Shown here piece after piece: positions 1 to 8,573 of a DNA stretch of 64,000 nt. This stretch comes from Bacteroidota bacterium (GTDB lineage: Bacteria > Bacteroidota > Bacteroidia > Bacteroidales > JAADJA01). The position numbers and the translations under genes were made by a program. The stretch's first letter is position 1. Each line of letters begins with the position of its first letter. The notes beneath the pieces are model-generated. The model saw nothing but the letters and a program-made list of their open reading frames with translations. It ran no database searches and was not told the origin of the DNA. Where the stretch lies: NCBI GenBank assembly GCA_020444515.1, contig JAHLKX010000005.1, positions 372,001 through 436,000 on the forward strand, written 5' to 3'.

Positions 1-1
1 A

Positions 2-742
2 TGTGTTATAAAGCAGCAGCTCAATGAAACAACGTCCACCAATTTTTATGTGGAGGAAAAGTTGAAAAATGGGCAATCCTTTAAGAGCAGGCAAATTGTT
101 GTTGCAGATTATCAAACAGCAGGCAAAGGGAATGGAAGCAATCATTGGGAAAGTGAACGGGGAAAGAACCTCACTTTTTCCGTCTTTTATGTTCCGATAA
201 ACCTGAAAGCCCATCAACAATTTTATCTTAATATGGCAATATCTCTGGCGGTTTGCGATTTTACAGGAAGTCAGATATCAAATGCCGAAGTGAGTATCAA
301 GTGGCCCAATGACATTTTTATTGATGATCGAAAAGTTGGTGGAATGTTGATCAAACACAGCGTTAGTGGAAACCAATTGCTACATTCTATTATTGGCATA
401 GGTTTGAATATAAATCAGGAAAAATTCATGAGCAACGCACCCAATCCCATTTCCTTCATCCATCATACCCAAAAGCTCATGGATCTTAAATTCTGTATGG
501 ATGGTTTGTGCTCAAGTCTGGATCATCGTTTGGATCAACTTGAATCGGATAAACTCAACCTTTTAAAATCGGATTACCTTAAAAACTTATTTGCCTTTCG
601 AAATTACAGAAAATATCTTTTTGAAAATGAACTGATCAAAGCCCGGATCACTGGCGTTTCTGAATATGGTTCCCTTCAGCTGGAGGGCGAAAATGGTGAA
701 TTGTTAGAGTGCGATTTGAAAGAGATCCGCTTTGTGCTTTAA
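2..742 (+). CDS. birA: Biotin--[acetyl-CoA-carboxylase] ligase, 5'-truncated by window edge
   Basis: Transfers biotin, through biotinyl-5'-AMP, to the lysine of biotin carboxyl carrier proteins in the cytoplasm. The frame is open to the left edge: 16 codons before the GTG at 50 read CVIKQQLNETTSTNFY, and the TSTN stretch is the usual N-terminal part of the catalytic domain. The true start therefore lies at or before the edge, and the GTG is internal. Visible motifs are AGKGNGSNHW (adenylate-binding loop), KWPND near visible residue 100, and GGML. No N-terminal DNA-binding domain can be judged. The stop overlaps the stop of the convergent SRPBCC gene by 4 nt. Its likely substrate is the BCCP at 52.6 kb. 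Confidence 0.93.
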   Translation, partial: CVIKQQLNETTSTNFYVEEKLKNGQSFKSRQIVVADYQTAGKGNGSNHWESERGKNLTFSVFYVPINLKAHQQFYLNMAISLAVCDFTGSQISNAEVSIKWPNDIFIDDRKVGGMLIKHSVSGNQLLHSIIGIGLNINQEKFMSNAPNPISFIHHTQKLMDLKFCMDGLCSSLDHRLDQLESDKLNLLKSDYLKNLFAFRNYRKYLFENELIKARITGVSEYGSLQLEGENGELLECDLKEIRFVL

Positions 743-1146
743 GCTTTCTGTTCCAGTATTTCTTTGAGCTTTTCAACCAGAAGGTTAACAAAATTCTGCA
801 GGGGCCTTGAGGCCATCATCTTCAACATTGGATTCAATTGAGCCGATAGTTGGCTTTGCACCAGCGTCCCGCTTTCTTTTTCAGTCAGATCAAAGTCAAG
901 TGAGAAGTCAAAAGGGGAGGGGGTAATGGATTGATAGGAAATGCTGTTGTTGGGTCGATTGGTCCCCATTTTCAATGCCAGGTCTGCCATGCCTTTGATG
1001 GTAAAGGAGCAGGTATCATCACTAACCTGCCAGTTAATAACCTGGTCGGGTAAAAGTTTTTCAAAATTATTAAAATTGTTCAGGAAGTGATAGATTTCAG
1101 ATGCCGGTTTTTGAATGTCAACCGTGTTGCTTTTAAATTCAGTCAT
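739..1146 (-). CDS. SRPBCC (START-like) family protein, 135 aa
   Basis: Small protein of the SRPBCC/polyketide-cyclase-like fold, a single hydrophobic ligand-binding domain. Visible features are the opening strand ending in KPASEIYHFLNNFNNF, alternating beta strands in the middle, and a long amphipathic C-terminal helix ending LVEKLKEILEQKA. An ATG at 1146 is preferred; the in-frame TTG two codons earlier is less likely. It lies 33 bp after pyrE on the same strand and probably shares its transcript. It is convergent with birA, sharing the TTAA stop region. The specific ligand and role are unknown. Confidence 0.8.
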   Translation of the reverse strand: MTEFKSNTVDIQKPASEIYHFLNNFNNFEKLLPDQVINWQVSDDTCSFTIKGMADLALKMGTNRPNNSISYQSITPSPFDFSLDFDLTEKESGTLVQSQLSAQLNPMLKMMASRPLQNFVNLLVEKLKEILEQKA

Positions 1147-1179
1147 GTACAAGGTGTTTAACGATGTAAGATAAATAAG

Positions 1180-1821
1180 TTATGATCCCCATTTTTCTGG
1201 ATCTTTCCGCCATTTGATCAGTGACTTCAAATCTTTTTCAGAAATGTAATTGCTCTCGATGGCCTGTTTCAATAATTCATCATAATTGCTAAGGGTATAA
1301 AGGGCACATTTTTCTTGTTCGAAATTCTCAATAGCACTTGGCAGGTTATAACTAAATATGGCCAGCATTCCTTTCACTTCGCAGCCTCCGGCTCGCAAGG
1401 CATGAACAGCATTCAGGCTGCTTTTCCCGGTGGATACCAGGTCTTCGATTACCACCACCGATTGTCCCGATTCAAAATATCCCTCGATTTTATTTTCCAG
1501 GCCATGCTTCTTTTCGGAAGGACGAACATAAACGAAGGGCAGCCCCAGTTCCTGAGCTATCAATACACCATGGGCAATAGCTCCTGTAGCAACTCCTGCA
1601 ATCAGGTCGACCGATCCGAATTCTTCACTGATAATGTCAACAAACTGTTGGCGAATAAACGTCCTGATCTTCGGAAACGACAGGGTTTTACGGTTATCAC
1701 AATAAATGGGTGATTTCAAACCGGAAGCCCAGGTGAATGGTTCATCAACATTTAATTTGATGGCTTTGATCTGCAGCAAATACTCTGAGATCGTAATGGC
1801 TGTTTCTTTATTATAAATCAT
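1180..1821 (-). CDS. pyrE: Orotate phosphoribosyltransferase, 213 aa
   Basis: Converts orotate and PRPP to OMP and pyrophosphate in de novo pyrimidine synthesis. The PRPP-binding loop VVVIEDLVSTGKS is at residues 122-134, with GVATGAIAHG near 76 and FVYVRPSEKKHG near 96, all typical of OPRT. The length is normal for the family. The ATG at 1821 has a TAATTTTG promoter element only 4 nt upstream, so the message may be leaderless. The SRPBCC gene follows on the same strand. Confidence 0.95.
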   Translation of the reverse strand: MIYNKETAITISEYLLQIKAIKLNVDEPFTWASGLKSPIYCDNRKTLSFPKIRTFIRQQFVDIISEEFGSVDLIAGVATGAIAHGVLIAQELGLPFVYVRPSEKKHGLENKIEGYFESGQSVVVIEDLVSTGKSSLNAVHALRAGGCEVKGMLAIFSYNLPSAIENFEQEKCALYTLSNYDELLKQAIESNYISEKDLKSLIKWRKDPEKWGS

Positions 1822-1825
1822 GGCG

Positions 1826-1833
1826 CAAAATTA
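1826..1833 (-). promoter_or_regulatory. Bacteroidota -7 element (TAATTTTG) for pyrE
   Basis: On the minus strand TAATTTTG matches the TAnnTTTG consensus. It ends 4 nt before the pyrE ATG, so transcription would start at about the A of the start codon. No clear TTG -33 box is seen at the usual distance. Confidence 0.4.
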
Positions 1834-1985
1834 TGTGAAATTGGTGTAATTTATTTTAAAAATTTTAAGGATAAATTTTGACTATAGGTTATTCCTGTTA
1901 AATATATGAAAGTAAACGTAATGATTTGAAAAATGATATTCAATCATCAAAAAATTCCCATTTATGAGGTTCTGTTTTGAACCGG

Positions 1986-2012
1986 TTGACTTTCTTAAAA
2001 TGTTTACATTTG
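1986..2012 (+). promoter_or_regulatory. Candidate promoter of coaD
   Basis: TTG at 1986-1988 and TACATTTG at 2005-2012 are separated by 16 nt, slightly under the usual 17-23. The predicted start site leaves a leader of only about 9 nt before the coaD ATG. Confidence 0.4.
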
Positions 2013-2025
2013 CTTAAACTTTTCA

Positions 2026-2505
2026 ATGATGCCTCAAAAAATAGCAGTATTCCCAGGGTCGTTTGATCCGATTACCCGCGGTCACGAATCCGTCATCAAA
2101 AGAGCTGTCCCTCTATTTGATCAATTATATATTGCCATTGGATTGAATGCCGAAAAAAAAGGATTTTTTACCATTGAACAGCGTTTGCATTGGATTGAAG
2201 AAGTATTTGCAGATGAGCCCAAGATTTTGGTAACCCAATATGAAGGATTGACTGTAGATTTTTGCCGGCAGAACAATATTGGTTATATTTTGAGGGGGTT
2301 AAGGACATCTGCCGATTTTGAATTTGAAAGAAGCATCGGGCAGGTAAACAAAAAACTTTATCCCGATATTGAAACAGTATTTTTATTAACGGCACCGGAA
2401 TATACTTCACTGAACTCCTCCATTGTCCGCGATATCCTGAGGCATGGTGGTGATGCCAGCCAGTTTGTCCCCGAAAAAATCAGCCTCCGTGAAGCAAACC
2501 GATAA
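2026..2505 (+). CDS. coaD: Phosphopantetheine adenylyltransferase, 159 aa
   Basis: Catalyses the fourth step of CoA synthesis, joining ATP and 4'-phosphopantetheine to dephospho-CoA. The nucleotidyltransferase signature GSFDPITRGH is at residues 11-20, with the conserved LRGLRTSADFEFE segment and a modified late motif EYTSLNSSIVRDI, where many relatives have ISSSLVRE. The length is standard. Two tandem ATG codons open the gene; either could start it. The panC and panD genes of the same pathway lie at 51-52 kb. Confidence 0.95.
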   Translation: MMPQKIAVFPGSFDPITRGHESVIKRAVPLFDQLYIAIGLNAEKKGFFTIEQRLHWIEEVFADEPKILVTQYEGLTVDFCRQNNIGYILRGLRTSADFEFERSIGQVNKKLYPDIETVFLLTAPEYTSLNSSIVRDILRHGGDASQFVPEKISLREANR

Positions 2506-2544
2506 ATTTGATACCATCAATAAACTCCCTGTTGTTAACGTTCA

Positions 2545-3957
2545 TTGCCTGTGATTTCTTTTAGAATTATAGGACTAAGCCTCATGGTTATCATTGGCCT
2601 TGTGTCTGCCAGAATCAAGGCCGAGCCGGTTGCTATCCATGGCGTTTTGCCGGGAGCTGAAAATTCGGAAATAAGGCTATTGCATTATGATGATCGTATC
2701 AGTTATCAGCTTGTGATTATGGATCGGGTATATGTATCCGATTCTGCAACTTTCACCTTGCATGCTGATGTTATTGAGCCCACTCAGTTCATCCTGGATA
2801 TAGATTTTTATTCTGCTACAATCTATGTCTATCCCGGATCGGTATACCACATTGCCTGTGATCCTGTGGATATTTCCGGACAGTATCGGCCTTTTTACAG
2901 AAAAGATTTGTTGGTATATAATATATTGAAGGAACCTAATCCCCCAATAAATACCCTGATTGGGGAATTTGAAAATAAATATGCGGTTTTTATTGAGCAA
3001 GAATTGGGTGGTACATATCAAAAAAGGAACACCACTTTTATAAGAAAATTCAGACAGGAGATGGATTCCCTGCACGACTTTTACCGTGAAAGCTATGTGA
3101 GAAACTATGTGGATTACCGGCTGGCCAGTCTTGAATTCATCATTGCACCGGTCAAACGCCTCTCTCTTTTTAAAACATACATTCAGGATAAACCGGTCTT
3201 GTATGATCATCCTGAATACATGATCTTTTTCAACTCCTTTTTCGAGGATTACCTCCTGCAACATAGTAAATTCGTCAGCCGGAAGGATTTGATGAGCACC
3301 ATCAATCAATCGGCAAATTACCGGGCTTTGCTTGATACATTGGGAAAAGATACGCTGCTTCGCAATGAAGAGATCCGCGAAATGGTATTGCTTAGGTCGG
3401 TGGTTGATTTATATGATGATCCTTATTTCAATAGAAATAGCCTGATTCTTATCCTCAACCAAATGGCTGACATCACGAAATTTAATGAACACCGAAAAAT
3501 TGCAAATAATTTAAAGAAATTACTTACCCAATTAAAGCAGGGTTTTGATGCTCCGGATTTTAATCTGCCCGATCTAAACAAGGATACCCTGAATCTTTCA
3601 GACTTCAGTGGGAAACCGGTTTACCTTTCCTTCTTTACCACCTGGAGCTATGCCTGTCTTGCTGAATTTGAACTGATGGACAGTCTTTACAAGCGTTATG
3701 GGGAGCAGATACATTTTGTAACCATATCTCTGGATAAAACGCCTGAAGTGATAGACCGCTTGCGAAAAGAAAAGAACTATAACTGGGTTTTTTTATACAA
3801 TGGTTCTGGATATGATGTGATCCATGATTACAATGTTAAAACCTTCCCATTATTTGTACTCATTGATGCCAAAGGGAAAATTGTTGATTATCCGGCATAC
3901 AAACCCAGTGAGATCATTGAGGATCGATTTCGCTTTGTATTGAAAATACAGAAATGA
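2545..3957 (+). CDS. Secreted thioredoxin-fold (TlpA/AhpC-TSA-like) protein with altered active site, 470 aa
   Basis: An N-terminal signal peptide or anchor (hydrophobic residues 6-20) leads into about 300 residues of a Bacteroidota-type N-terminal region (a DUF4369-like start is possible), then a thioredoxin-like domain from about residue 335 (GFDAPDFNLPDL). The active site is W367-S-Y-A-C371 in place of WCxxC, so the nucleophilic Cys is Ser; the cis-Pro segment TFPLFVLID is kept. Classical disulfide exchange is therefore unlikely; a binding or regulatory role is inferred. There is no upstream in-frame ATG: TTG at 2545 or GTG at 2551 starts the protein. The coaD gene ends 39 bp before it. 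Confidence 0.8.
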   Translation: MPVISFRIIGLSLMVIIGLVSARIKAEPVAIHGVLPGAENSEIRLLHYDDRISYQLVIMDRVYVSDSATFTLHADVIEPTQFILDIDFYSATIYVYPGSVYHIACDPVDISGQYRPFYRKDLLVYNILKEPNPPINTLIGEFENKYAVFIEQELGGTYQKRNTTFIRKFRQEMDSLHDFYRESYVRNYVDYRLASLEFIIAPVKRLSLFKTYIQDKPVLYDHPEYMIFFNSFFEDYLLQHSKFVSRKDLMSTINQSANYRALLDTLGKDTLLRNEEIREMVLLRSVVDLYDDPYFNRNSLILILNQMADITKFNEHRKIANNLKKLLTQLKQGFDAPDFNLPDLNKDTLNLSDFSGKPVYLSFFTTWSYACLAEFELMDSLYKRYGEQIHFVTISLDKTPEVIDRLRKEKNYNWVFLYNGSGYDVIHDYNVKTFPLFVLIDAKGKIVDYPAYKPSEIIEDRFRFVLKIQK

Positions 3958-4007
3958 TCGTCAGATAAATGATGTTTAGTGGCACTTGCATTGACAACAT
4001 TACATTT

Positions 4008-4040
4008 TTTGTTCTAATTGAATAATTCAGGTTAATTTTG
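4008..4040 (+). promoter_or_regulatory. Promoter of secA-gldA
   Basis: TTTG at 4008-4011, a 21-nt spacer, then TAATTTTG at 4033-4040: a good match to the Bacteroidota promoter. It predicts a leader of about 105 nt that carries two mini-ORFs. Confidence 0.55.
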
Positions 4041-4059
4041 TGGATTATTCGCTGACTTA

Positions 4060-4148
4060 ATGGCATGTAAAACATGAATCCGTTACACGGAATAATTATT
4101 GATATGCCCAAGCGTTGTAAAACTGTTGATTCAGAAAAGTTGAAATAA
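4060..4148 (+). other. Two chained mini-ORFs in the secA leader
   Basis: ATG at 4060 encodes MACKT and stops with TGA at 4075-4077. This stop overlaps (ATGA) a second ATG at 4074, which encodes 24 residues (MNPLHGIIID then [14 protein letters not shown]) and stops at 4146-4148, two bases before the secA ATG. The arrangement would allow translational coupling into secA. No SecM arrest motif is visible. Whether either is translated is unknown. Confidence 0.3.
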
Positions 4149-4150
4149 AA

Positions 4151-7100
4151 ATGGCAAAATTTCTAGAGAAACTTCTTGGATCTAAATCCGATAGGGATAT
4201 TAAATCCATTACACCGATTCAGAAAAAGATATTTGAAGCTTACGATACAATAAAGTCACTTTCCAATGACGAACTCCGGGGGAAAACTGCTGAATTTAAA
4301 AACAGCATTCAGGAAGCTGTTGCGGAGGACCAACAACAAATCGAAGAAATAAAAAACCAGATCAATACCAATCCCGATCTTGATGACGATGAAAAAGAAA
4401 AGTTGTGGAAAAGAATTGATGACCTGGAAAAGCAATCTTACGAAAAATCTCAAAGTGTCCTGAATGATATATTGCCCGAAGCATTTGCTGTGATGAAGGA
4501 GACCGCTCGCAGGTTCAAAGAGAATTCCATCGTGGAGGTAACAGCCAATGATTTTGACCGTGAGCTGGCTTCTAAAAAAGAGCATGTAAATATTGTTGGC
4601 AACAAAGCCCAATATAAAAATCAATGGATGGCAGGGGGCAATATGATCACCTGGGACATGGTCCATTATGATGTGCAATTGATCGGTGGTGTTGTCTTGC
4701 ACCAGGGGAAAATTGCTGAGATGGCCACCGGTGAAGGTAAAACCCTGGTTGCCACCCTTCCCGTTTATCTGAATGCACTTCCTGGCAAGGGGGTACACAT
4801 TGTTACAGTAAATGATTACCTGGCCAAGCGTGACTCAGAATGGATGGGCGTATTGTATGAGTTTCATGGTTTGCGTGTCGATTGCATTGATAAACACCAA
4901 CCCAATTCGCAGGAGCGGAGAAATGCCTACCTGGCAGATGTGACCTTTGGTACCAATAATGAATTTGGATTTGATTATTTACGGGACAACATGACGGCAT
5001 TTCCCGATGAACTGGTGCAAAGACCACACAATTATGCCATTGTGGATGAGGTGGATTCAGTTTTGATAGATGATGCACGAACACCGCTCATCATTTCCGG
5101 GCCAACACCCAAGGGGGATACTCAGGAGTTTGAACAATTTAAACCATCCGTTCAAAAACTCTATAATGTTCAAAAAAATCTTGTAACTCATATCCTTGCT
5201 GAGGCTAAAAAATTACTCGCCGATAGATCCAATTCTGAAAATGAAAAAAAAGGTGGGGAATTATTGCTTCGGGCTTTTAAAGGCCTCCCAAAGAACAAGG
5301 CCCTGATTAAATTCCTGAGTGAAGAGGGCATGCGCACCCTGATGCAGAAAACCGAGAACTTCTATCTTCAGGAGCAGGCCAAAAATATGCACCTCATTAC
5401 CGATGATCTGTATTTTGTCATCGAAGAAAAAAATAACTCCGTCGATCTTACCGAAAATGGTATCAACCTGATCAATCAGGAAGCCGGAGATGAAAATTTT
5501 TATGTACTCCCAGATGTCGGAGCGGAGATTGCAGAGCTTGAAAAATCTGATCTTTCAGAGAAGAAAAAACAGGAAAAGAAAAGTGATATCCTGCGTGATT
5601 TCTCCGTTAAATCCGAAAGGGTTCATACAGTCAATCAGTTATTGAAAGCCTACACCATGTTTGAAAAGGATGTGGAATATGTGATCATTGATAACAAGAT
5701 CAAGATTGTGGATGAACAAACCGGCCGGATCATGGAAGGCAGAAGGTATTCCGATGGACTGCACCAGGCCATTGAAGCCAAAGAAAGTGTGAAGGTAGAG
5801 GCTGCAACCCAAACCTATGCCACGATCACCCTCCAAAACTATTTCAGAATGTACCAAAAACTTGCTGGTATGACAGGAACTGCCGAGACCGAAGCAGGCG
5901 AACTCTGGGATATTTATAAACTGGATGTGGTGGTCATCCCAACCAATAAACCGATTGTGCGTGATGACCGCGAGGATATGGTATTCAAAACCAAACGCGA
6001 AAAATACAATGCAGTGATTGATGAGATTGATGATCTTGTCAAGGCAAAAAGACCGGTTCTGGTGGGTACAACCTCTGTCGAAACTTCAGAATTGCTCAGC
6101 AGGATGTTGAACAGGCGAAATATCAAACACAATGTGTTGAATGCTAAACTCCACCAGAAGGAAGCGCAGGTCGTGAAAGAAGCTGGACAACCCGGCACCG
6201 TTACCATCGCCACCAACATGGCGGGTCGTGGTACCGATATTAAGTTGGGCACCGGAGTGAAGGATGCCGGAGGTCTGGCCATTATTGGAACGGAACGACA
6301 TGAGTCGCGGCGGGTTGACCGACAACTCCGGGGACGTGCTGGAAGGCAGGGAGATCCCGGGAGCTCGCAATTTTTCGTTTCCCTCGAAGATGACCTGATG
6401 CGCATGTTTGGTTCGGAGCGGATCGCCAAGATCATGGACAGGATGGGTATTAAGGAAGGTGAGGTGATCCAGCATTCCATGATTACCAAATCCATTGAAA
6501 GAGCCCAGAAAAAAGTAGAAGAAAATAACTTCGGAATCCGGAAACGGTTGCTGGAATATGATGATGTGATGAATGCCCAGCGAGAAGTGATCTATAAAAA
6601 GAGAAAACACGCATTGTTTGGTGAAAGACTCTCCATCGACATTGCCAATATGATGTACGATGCCGTTGATCAGGTTGTATCTGATTTCCAGGAAAGCAGG
6701 GACTTTGAAGGTTTTAAAATGGAACTGCTCAAAGTTTTTGCCGTTGACTCCCCTTATGATGAAAAGGATTTTCTTTCAGGAAATAAGGATGAAATAACCG
6801 AATCGGTTTTTAAACGGGTACGGGAAAGTTATAAGAAAAAGAATGAACGGATCCGTGAACAGGCTTTACCGGTAATCAAAGATGTATATGAAAACAACTC
6901 ACAATACGAAAACATCGCTATACCTATAACCGATGGCAGCAAGGAGATGCAGGTTATTGCAAACCTTAAAAAGGCTGTGGCTGACGGCGGTCAGGAAGTG
7001 ATCCTGGCCATTGAAAAAGGGGTTACGCTTCGCCATATTGACAATGCCTGGAAAGAGCACCTGCGTGAACTGGACGATTTGAAACAATCGGTGCAAACAG

Positions 7101-7441
7101 CAACATATGAGCAAAAGGATCCTTTGCTGATTTATAAATTTGAATCTTTTGAATTGTTCAAGGGAATGGTTCAAAAAACCAACAAGGAGATTGATGCATT
7201 CCTTGTCAAATGTAATTTACCAGGTCAGCAGGCAGATGTGCGACAAGCACAGGCTCCCCGCCGGACCGATATGTCGCGCTATAAGGAATCGAGAAAAGAT
7301 TTGCTCTCCCAGTCCCACAGCAATACCCAGCAGGAACAAAAAACACAACCGGTTGTTCGAGAAAAAAAAGTTGGTAGAAATGATCCATGCCCATGCGGAA
7401 GTGGTAAAAAGTACAAACACTGCCATGGTAAATCAGCATAG
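4151..7441 (+). CDS. secA: Preprotein translocase ATPase SecA, 1096 aa
   Basis: Motor ATPase that drives precursor proteins through SecYEG across the inner membrane; in this lineage the Sec step precedes T9SS secretion. Visible motifs are Walker A MATGEGKT near residues 191-198, VNDYLAKRD, the [19 protein letters not shown] block, [13 protein letters not shown] and [16 protein letters not shown] in the second nucleotide-binding domain, and a C-terminal zinc-binding SEC-C tail [14 protein letters not shown] (near 1078-1092) that binds SecB or ribosomes. The length over 1000 residues, with a charged insertion around 310-460, fits Bacteroidota SecA. The gldA gene follows after 22 bp. Confidence 0.97.
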   Translation: MAKFLEKLLGSKSDRDIKSITPIQKKIFEAYDTIKSLSNDELRGKTAEFKNSIQEAVAEDQQQIEEIKNQINTNPDLDDDEKEKLWKRIDDLEKQSYEKSQSVLNDILPEAFAVMKETARRFKENSIVEVTANDFDRELASKKEHVNIVGNKAQYKNQWMAGGNMITWDMVHYDVQLIGGVVLHQGKIAEMATGEGKTLVATLPVYLNALPGKGVHIVTVNDYLAKRDSEWMGVLYEFHGLRVDCIDKHQPNSQERRNAYLADVTFGTNNEFGFDYLRDNMTAFPDELVQRPHNYAIVDEVDSVLIDDARTPLIISGPTPKGDTQEFEQFKPSVQKLYNVQKNLVTHILAEAKKLLADRSNSENEKKGGELLLRAFKGLPKNKALIKFLSEEGMRTLMQKTENFYLQEQAKNMHLITDDLYFVIEEKNNSVDLTENGINLINQEAGDENFYVLPDVGAEIAELEKSDLSEKKKQEKKSDILRDFSVKSERVHTVNQLLKAYTMFEKDVEYVIIDNKIKIVDEQTGRIMEGRRYSDGLHQAIEAKESVKVEAATQTYATITLQNYFRMYQKLAGMTGTAETEAGELWDIYKLDVVVIPTNKPIVRDDREDMVFKTKREKYNAVIDEIDDLVKAKRPVLVGTTSVETSELLSRMLNRRNIKHNVLNAKLHQKEAQVVKEAGQPGTVTIATNMAGRGTDIKLGTGVKDAGGLAIIGTERHESRRVDRQLRGRAGRQGDPGSSQFFVSLEDDLMRMFGSERIAKIMDRMGIKEGEVIQHSMITKSIERAQKKVEENNFGIRKRLLEYDDVMNAQREVIYKKRKHALFGERLSIDIANMMYDAVDQVVSDFQESRDFEGFKMELLKVFAVDSPYDEKDFLSGNKDEITESVFKRVRESYKKKNERIREQALPVIKDVYENNSQYENIAIPITDGSKEMQVIANLKKAVADGGQEVILAIEKGVTLRHIDNAWKEHLRELDDLKQSVQTATYEQKDPLLIYKFESFELFKGMVQKTNKEIDAFLVKCNLPGQQADVRQAQAPRRTDMSRYKESRKDLLSQSHSNTQQEQKTQPVVREKKVGRNDPCPCGSGKKYKHCHGKSA

Positions 7442-7463
7442 TCACCCGTTAAGAAAATGATCC

Positions 7464-8375
7464 ATGTCCATTATTGTTGAAAATATCACAAAAACCTACG
7501 GTGTGCAAAAAGCACTGGACCGGGTTTCTTTTCAGATCAGCGCCGGGGAGGTCGTCGGACTTTTGGGACCCAATGGAGCAGGAAAATCGACGATGATGAA
7601 AATCCTGACCTGCTTCATTCCACCTACTGAAGGCACAGCTTCAGTTTATGGGCATGATATTTTTGATGAATCACTGGAAGTGAGGCGCAGGGTAGGATAT
7701 CTTCCCGAAAATAATCCGTTATACCTGGATCTCTATATCAAGGAATATCTTGAATTCGTGGGAGGAATTTATAAGATTGATCAACTTTCAACCCGCATTG
7801 ATGAAATGATTGATTTGACTGGCCTTGGAGCAGAAAGAAAGAAAAAGATCGGAGCCCTGTCGAAGGGATATCGTCAACGAGTAGGACTGGCACAGGCCCT
7901 GATCCACGATCCTGACGTACTTATCCTTGATGAGCCAACATCGGGACTGGACCCCAATCAGCTAGTGGGTATCCGCAACCTTATCAAGGAAATCGGTAAA
8001 TCCAAAACGGTCATGCTTTCAACTCATATTATGCAGGAAGTAGAAGCGGTTTGTGACCGGGCCATTATCATTGATAATGGTAAAATTGTGGCCGATGATT
8101 CAACAACCAATTTATCATCGCGTTCGCCAGGAAAACAGCGGTTGAAGGTCGAATTCAATAAATCACCGGATGAGGCACTAATGGCGAAAGTAAAAGGAGT
8201 GAAAGCCATTTTTAAAATGGATGATACTCATTATGAAATTGAATCGGATCAGCAAGATGTACGTGAACAAATTTTCCAGTTTGCCGTAAGAAACGACCTG
8301 GTGGTTTTATCCATGCAGCAGACCGGGAAAGGAATTGAAGAGGTATTTCAGCAACTAACCCGGGGCAACCAATAA
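7464..8375 (+). CDS. gldA: GldA-type ABC transporter ATP-binding protein, 303 aa
   Basis: ATPase subunit of the gliding-associated ABC transporter family (GldA, with membrane partners GldF and GldG, neither in this window). Walker A GPNGAGKST is at residues 35-43, the signature LSKGYRQR near 133-140 replaces the usual LSGGxxQR, Walker B is LILDEPTSGLDP and the switch His is in STHIMQEVEAVCD. The opening SIIVENITKTYGVQKALD and the roughly 80-residue C-terminal extension fit GldA, but other ABC-2 type ATPases are similar. It lies 22 bp downstream of secA, probably cotranscribed. Confidence 0.8.
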   Translation: MSIIVENITKTYGVQKALDRVSFQISAGEVVGLLGPNGAGKSTMMKILTCFIPPTEGTASVYGHDIFDESLEVRRRVGYLPENNPLYLDLYIKEYLEFVGGIYKIDQLSTRIDEMIDLTGLGAERKKKIGALSKGYRQRVGLAQALIHDPDVLILDEPTSGLDPNQLVGIRNLIKEIGKSKTVMLSTHIMQEVEAVCDRAIIIDNGKIVADDSTTNLSSRSPGKQRLKVEFNKSPDEALMAKVKGVKAIFKMDDTHYEIESDQQDVREQIFQFAVRNDLVVLSMQQTGKGIEEVFQQLTRGNQ

Positions 8376-8414
8376 GTTAAGAATTTGTTATTTTTTGAAT
8401 TGGGATTTAAAATA

Positions 8415-8445
8415 TTTGTTTGAGCCCTAATAATTTTTAATTTTG
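8415..8445 (+). promoter_or_regulatory. Promoter of metK
   Basis: TTTG at 8415-8418, 19-nt spacer, TAATTTTG at 8438-8445: near-perfect Bacteroidota promoter. The predicted start, about 8450-8452, falls exactly at the 5' base of the riboswitch-like P1 stem. Confidence 0.7.
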
Positions 8446-8451
8446 CCGCTG

Positions 8452-8530
8452 CTTGTGGAAAGATTTGATTGATTGCAACCACGGAAAAAAATGCTAAAGC
8501 AATAAGCCGAAGCCTTCCGATCAAATTTCC
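8452..8530 (+). promoter_or_regulatory. SAM-II-like riboswitch with candidate expression platform, upstream of metK
   Basis: The leader carries the SAM-II core pattern: P1 5' strand UUGUGG (8453-8458), then GAUUUGA, AUUGCAA, P1 3' strand CCACGG (8479-8484), an A-rich linker AAAAAAAUG and GCUAAA (8493-8498). A pseudoknot strand AUUG (8468-8471) can pair with CAAU (8500-8503). The GAUUU, AUUGCAA and GCUAAA blocks match the published SAM-II consensus as I recall it. A competing stem, GGAA plus AUUUGAU (8457-8469, 2-nt bulge) with AUCAAAUUUCC (8520-8530), and CGGAA (8482-8486) with UUCCG (8515-8519), would dismantle P1 and the pseudoknot. Context, SAM synthetase, fits feedback by SAM. Confidence 0.75.
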
Positions 8531-8573
8531 ACCGTACCAAAAAAATAAAACAAAACATATAAAACATTTTATT

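Noticed and set aside
1315..1713. 132-codon plus-strand open frame inside pyrE
   Set aside because: It is the shadow of a strongly conserved pyrE frame and has no recognisable domain.
5914..6610. Two long minus-strand open frames inside secA
   Set aside because: They are the reverse of the conserved second ATPase domain of SecA; composition is biased and no motif is seen.
8469..8573. 35-codon N-terminal extension of metK
   Set aside because: This sequence overlaps the riboswitch-like leader, and the family start [17 protein letters not shown] is at 8574.
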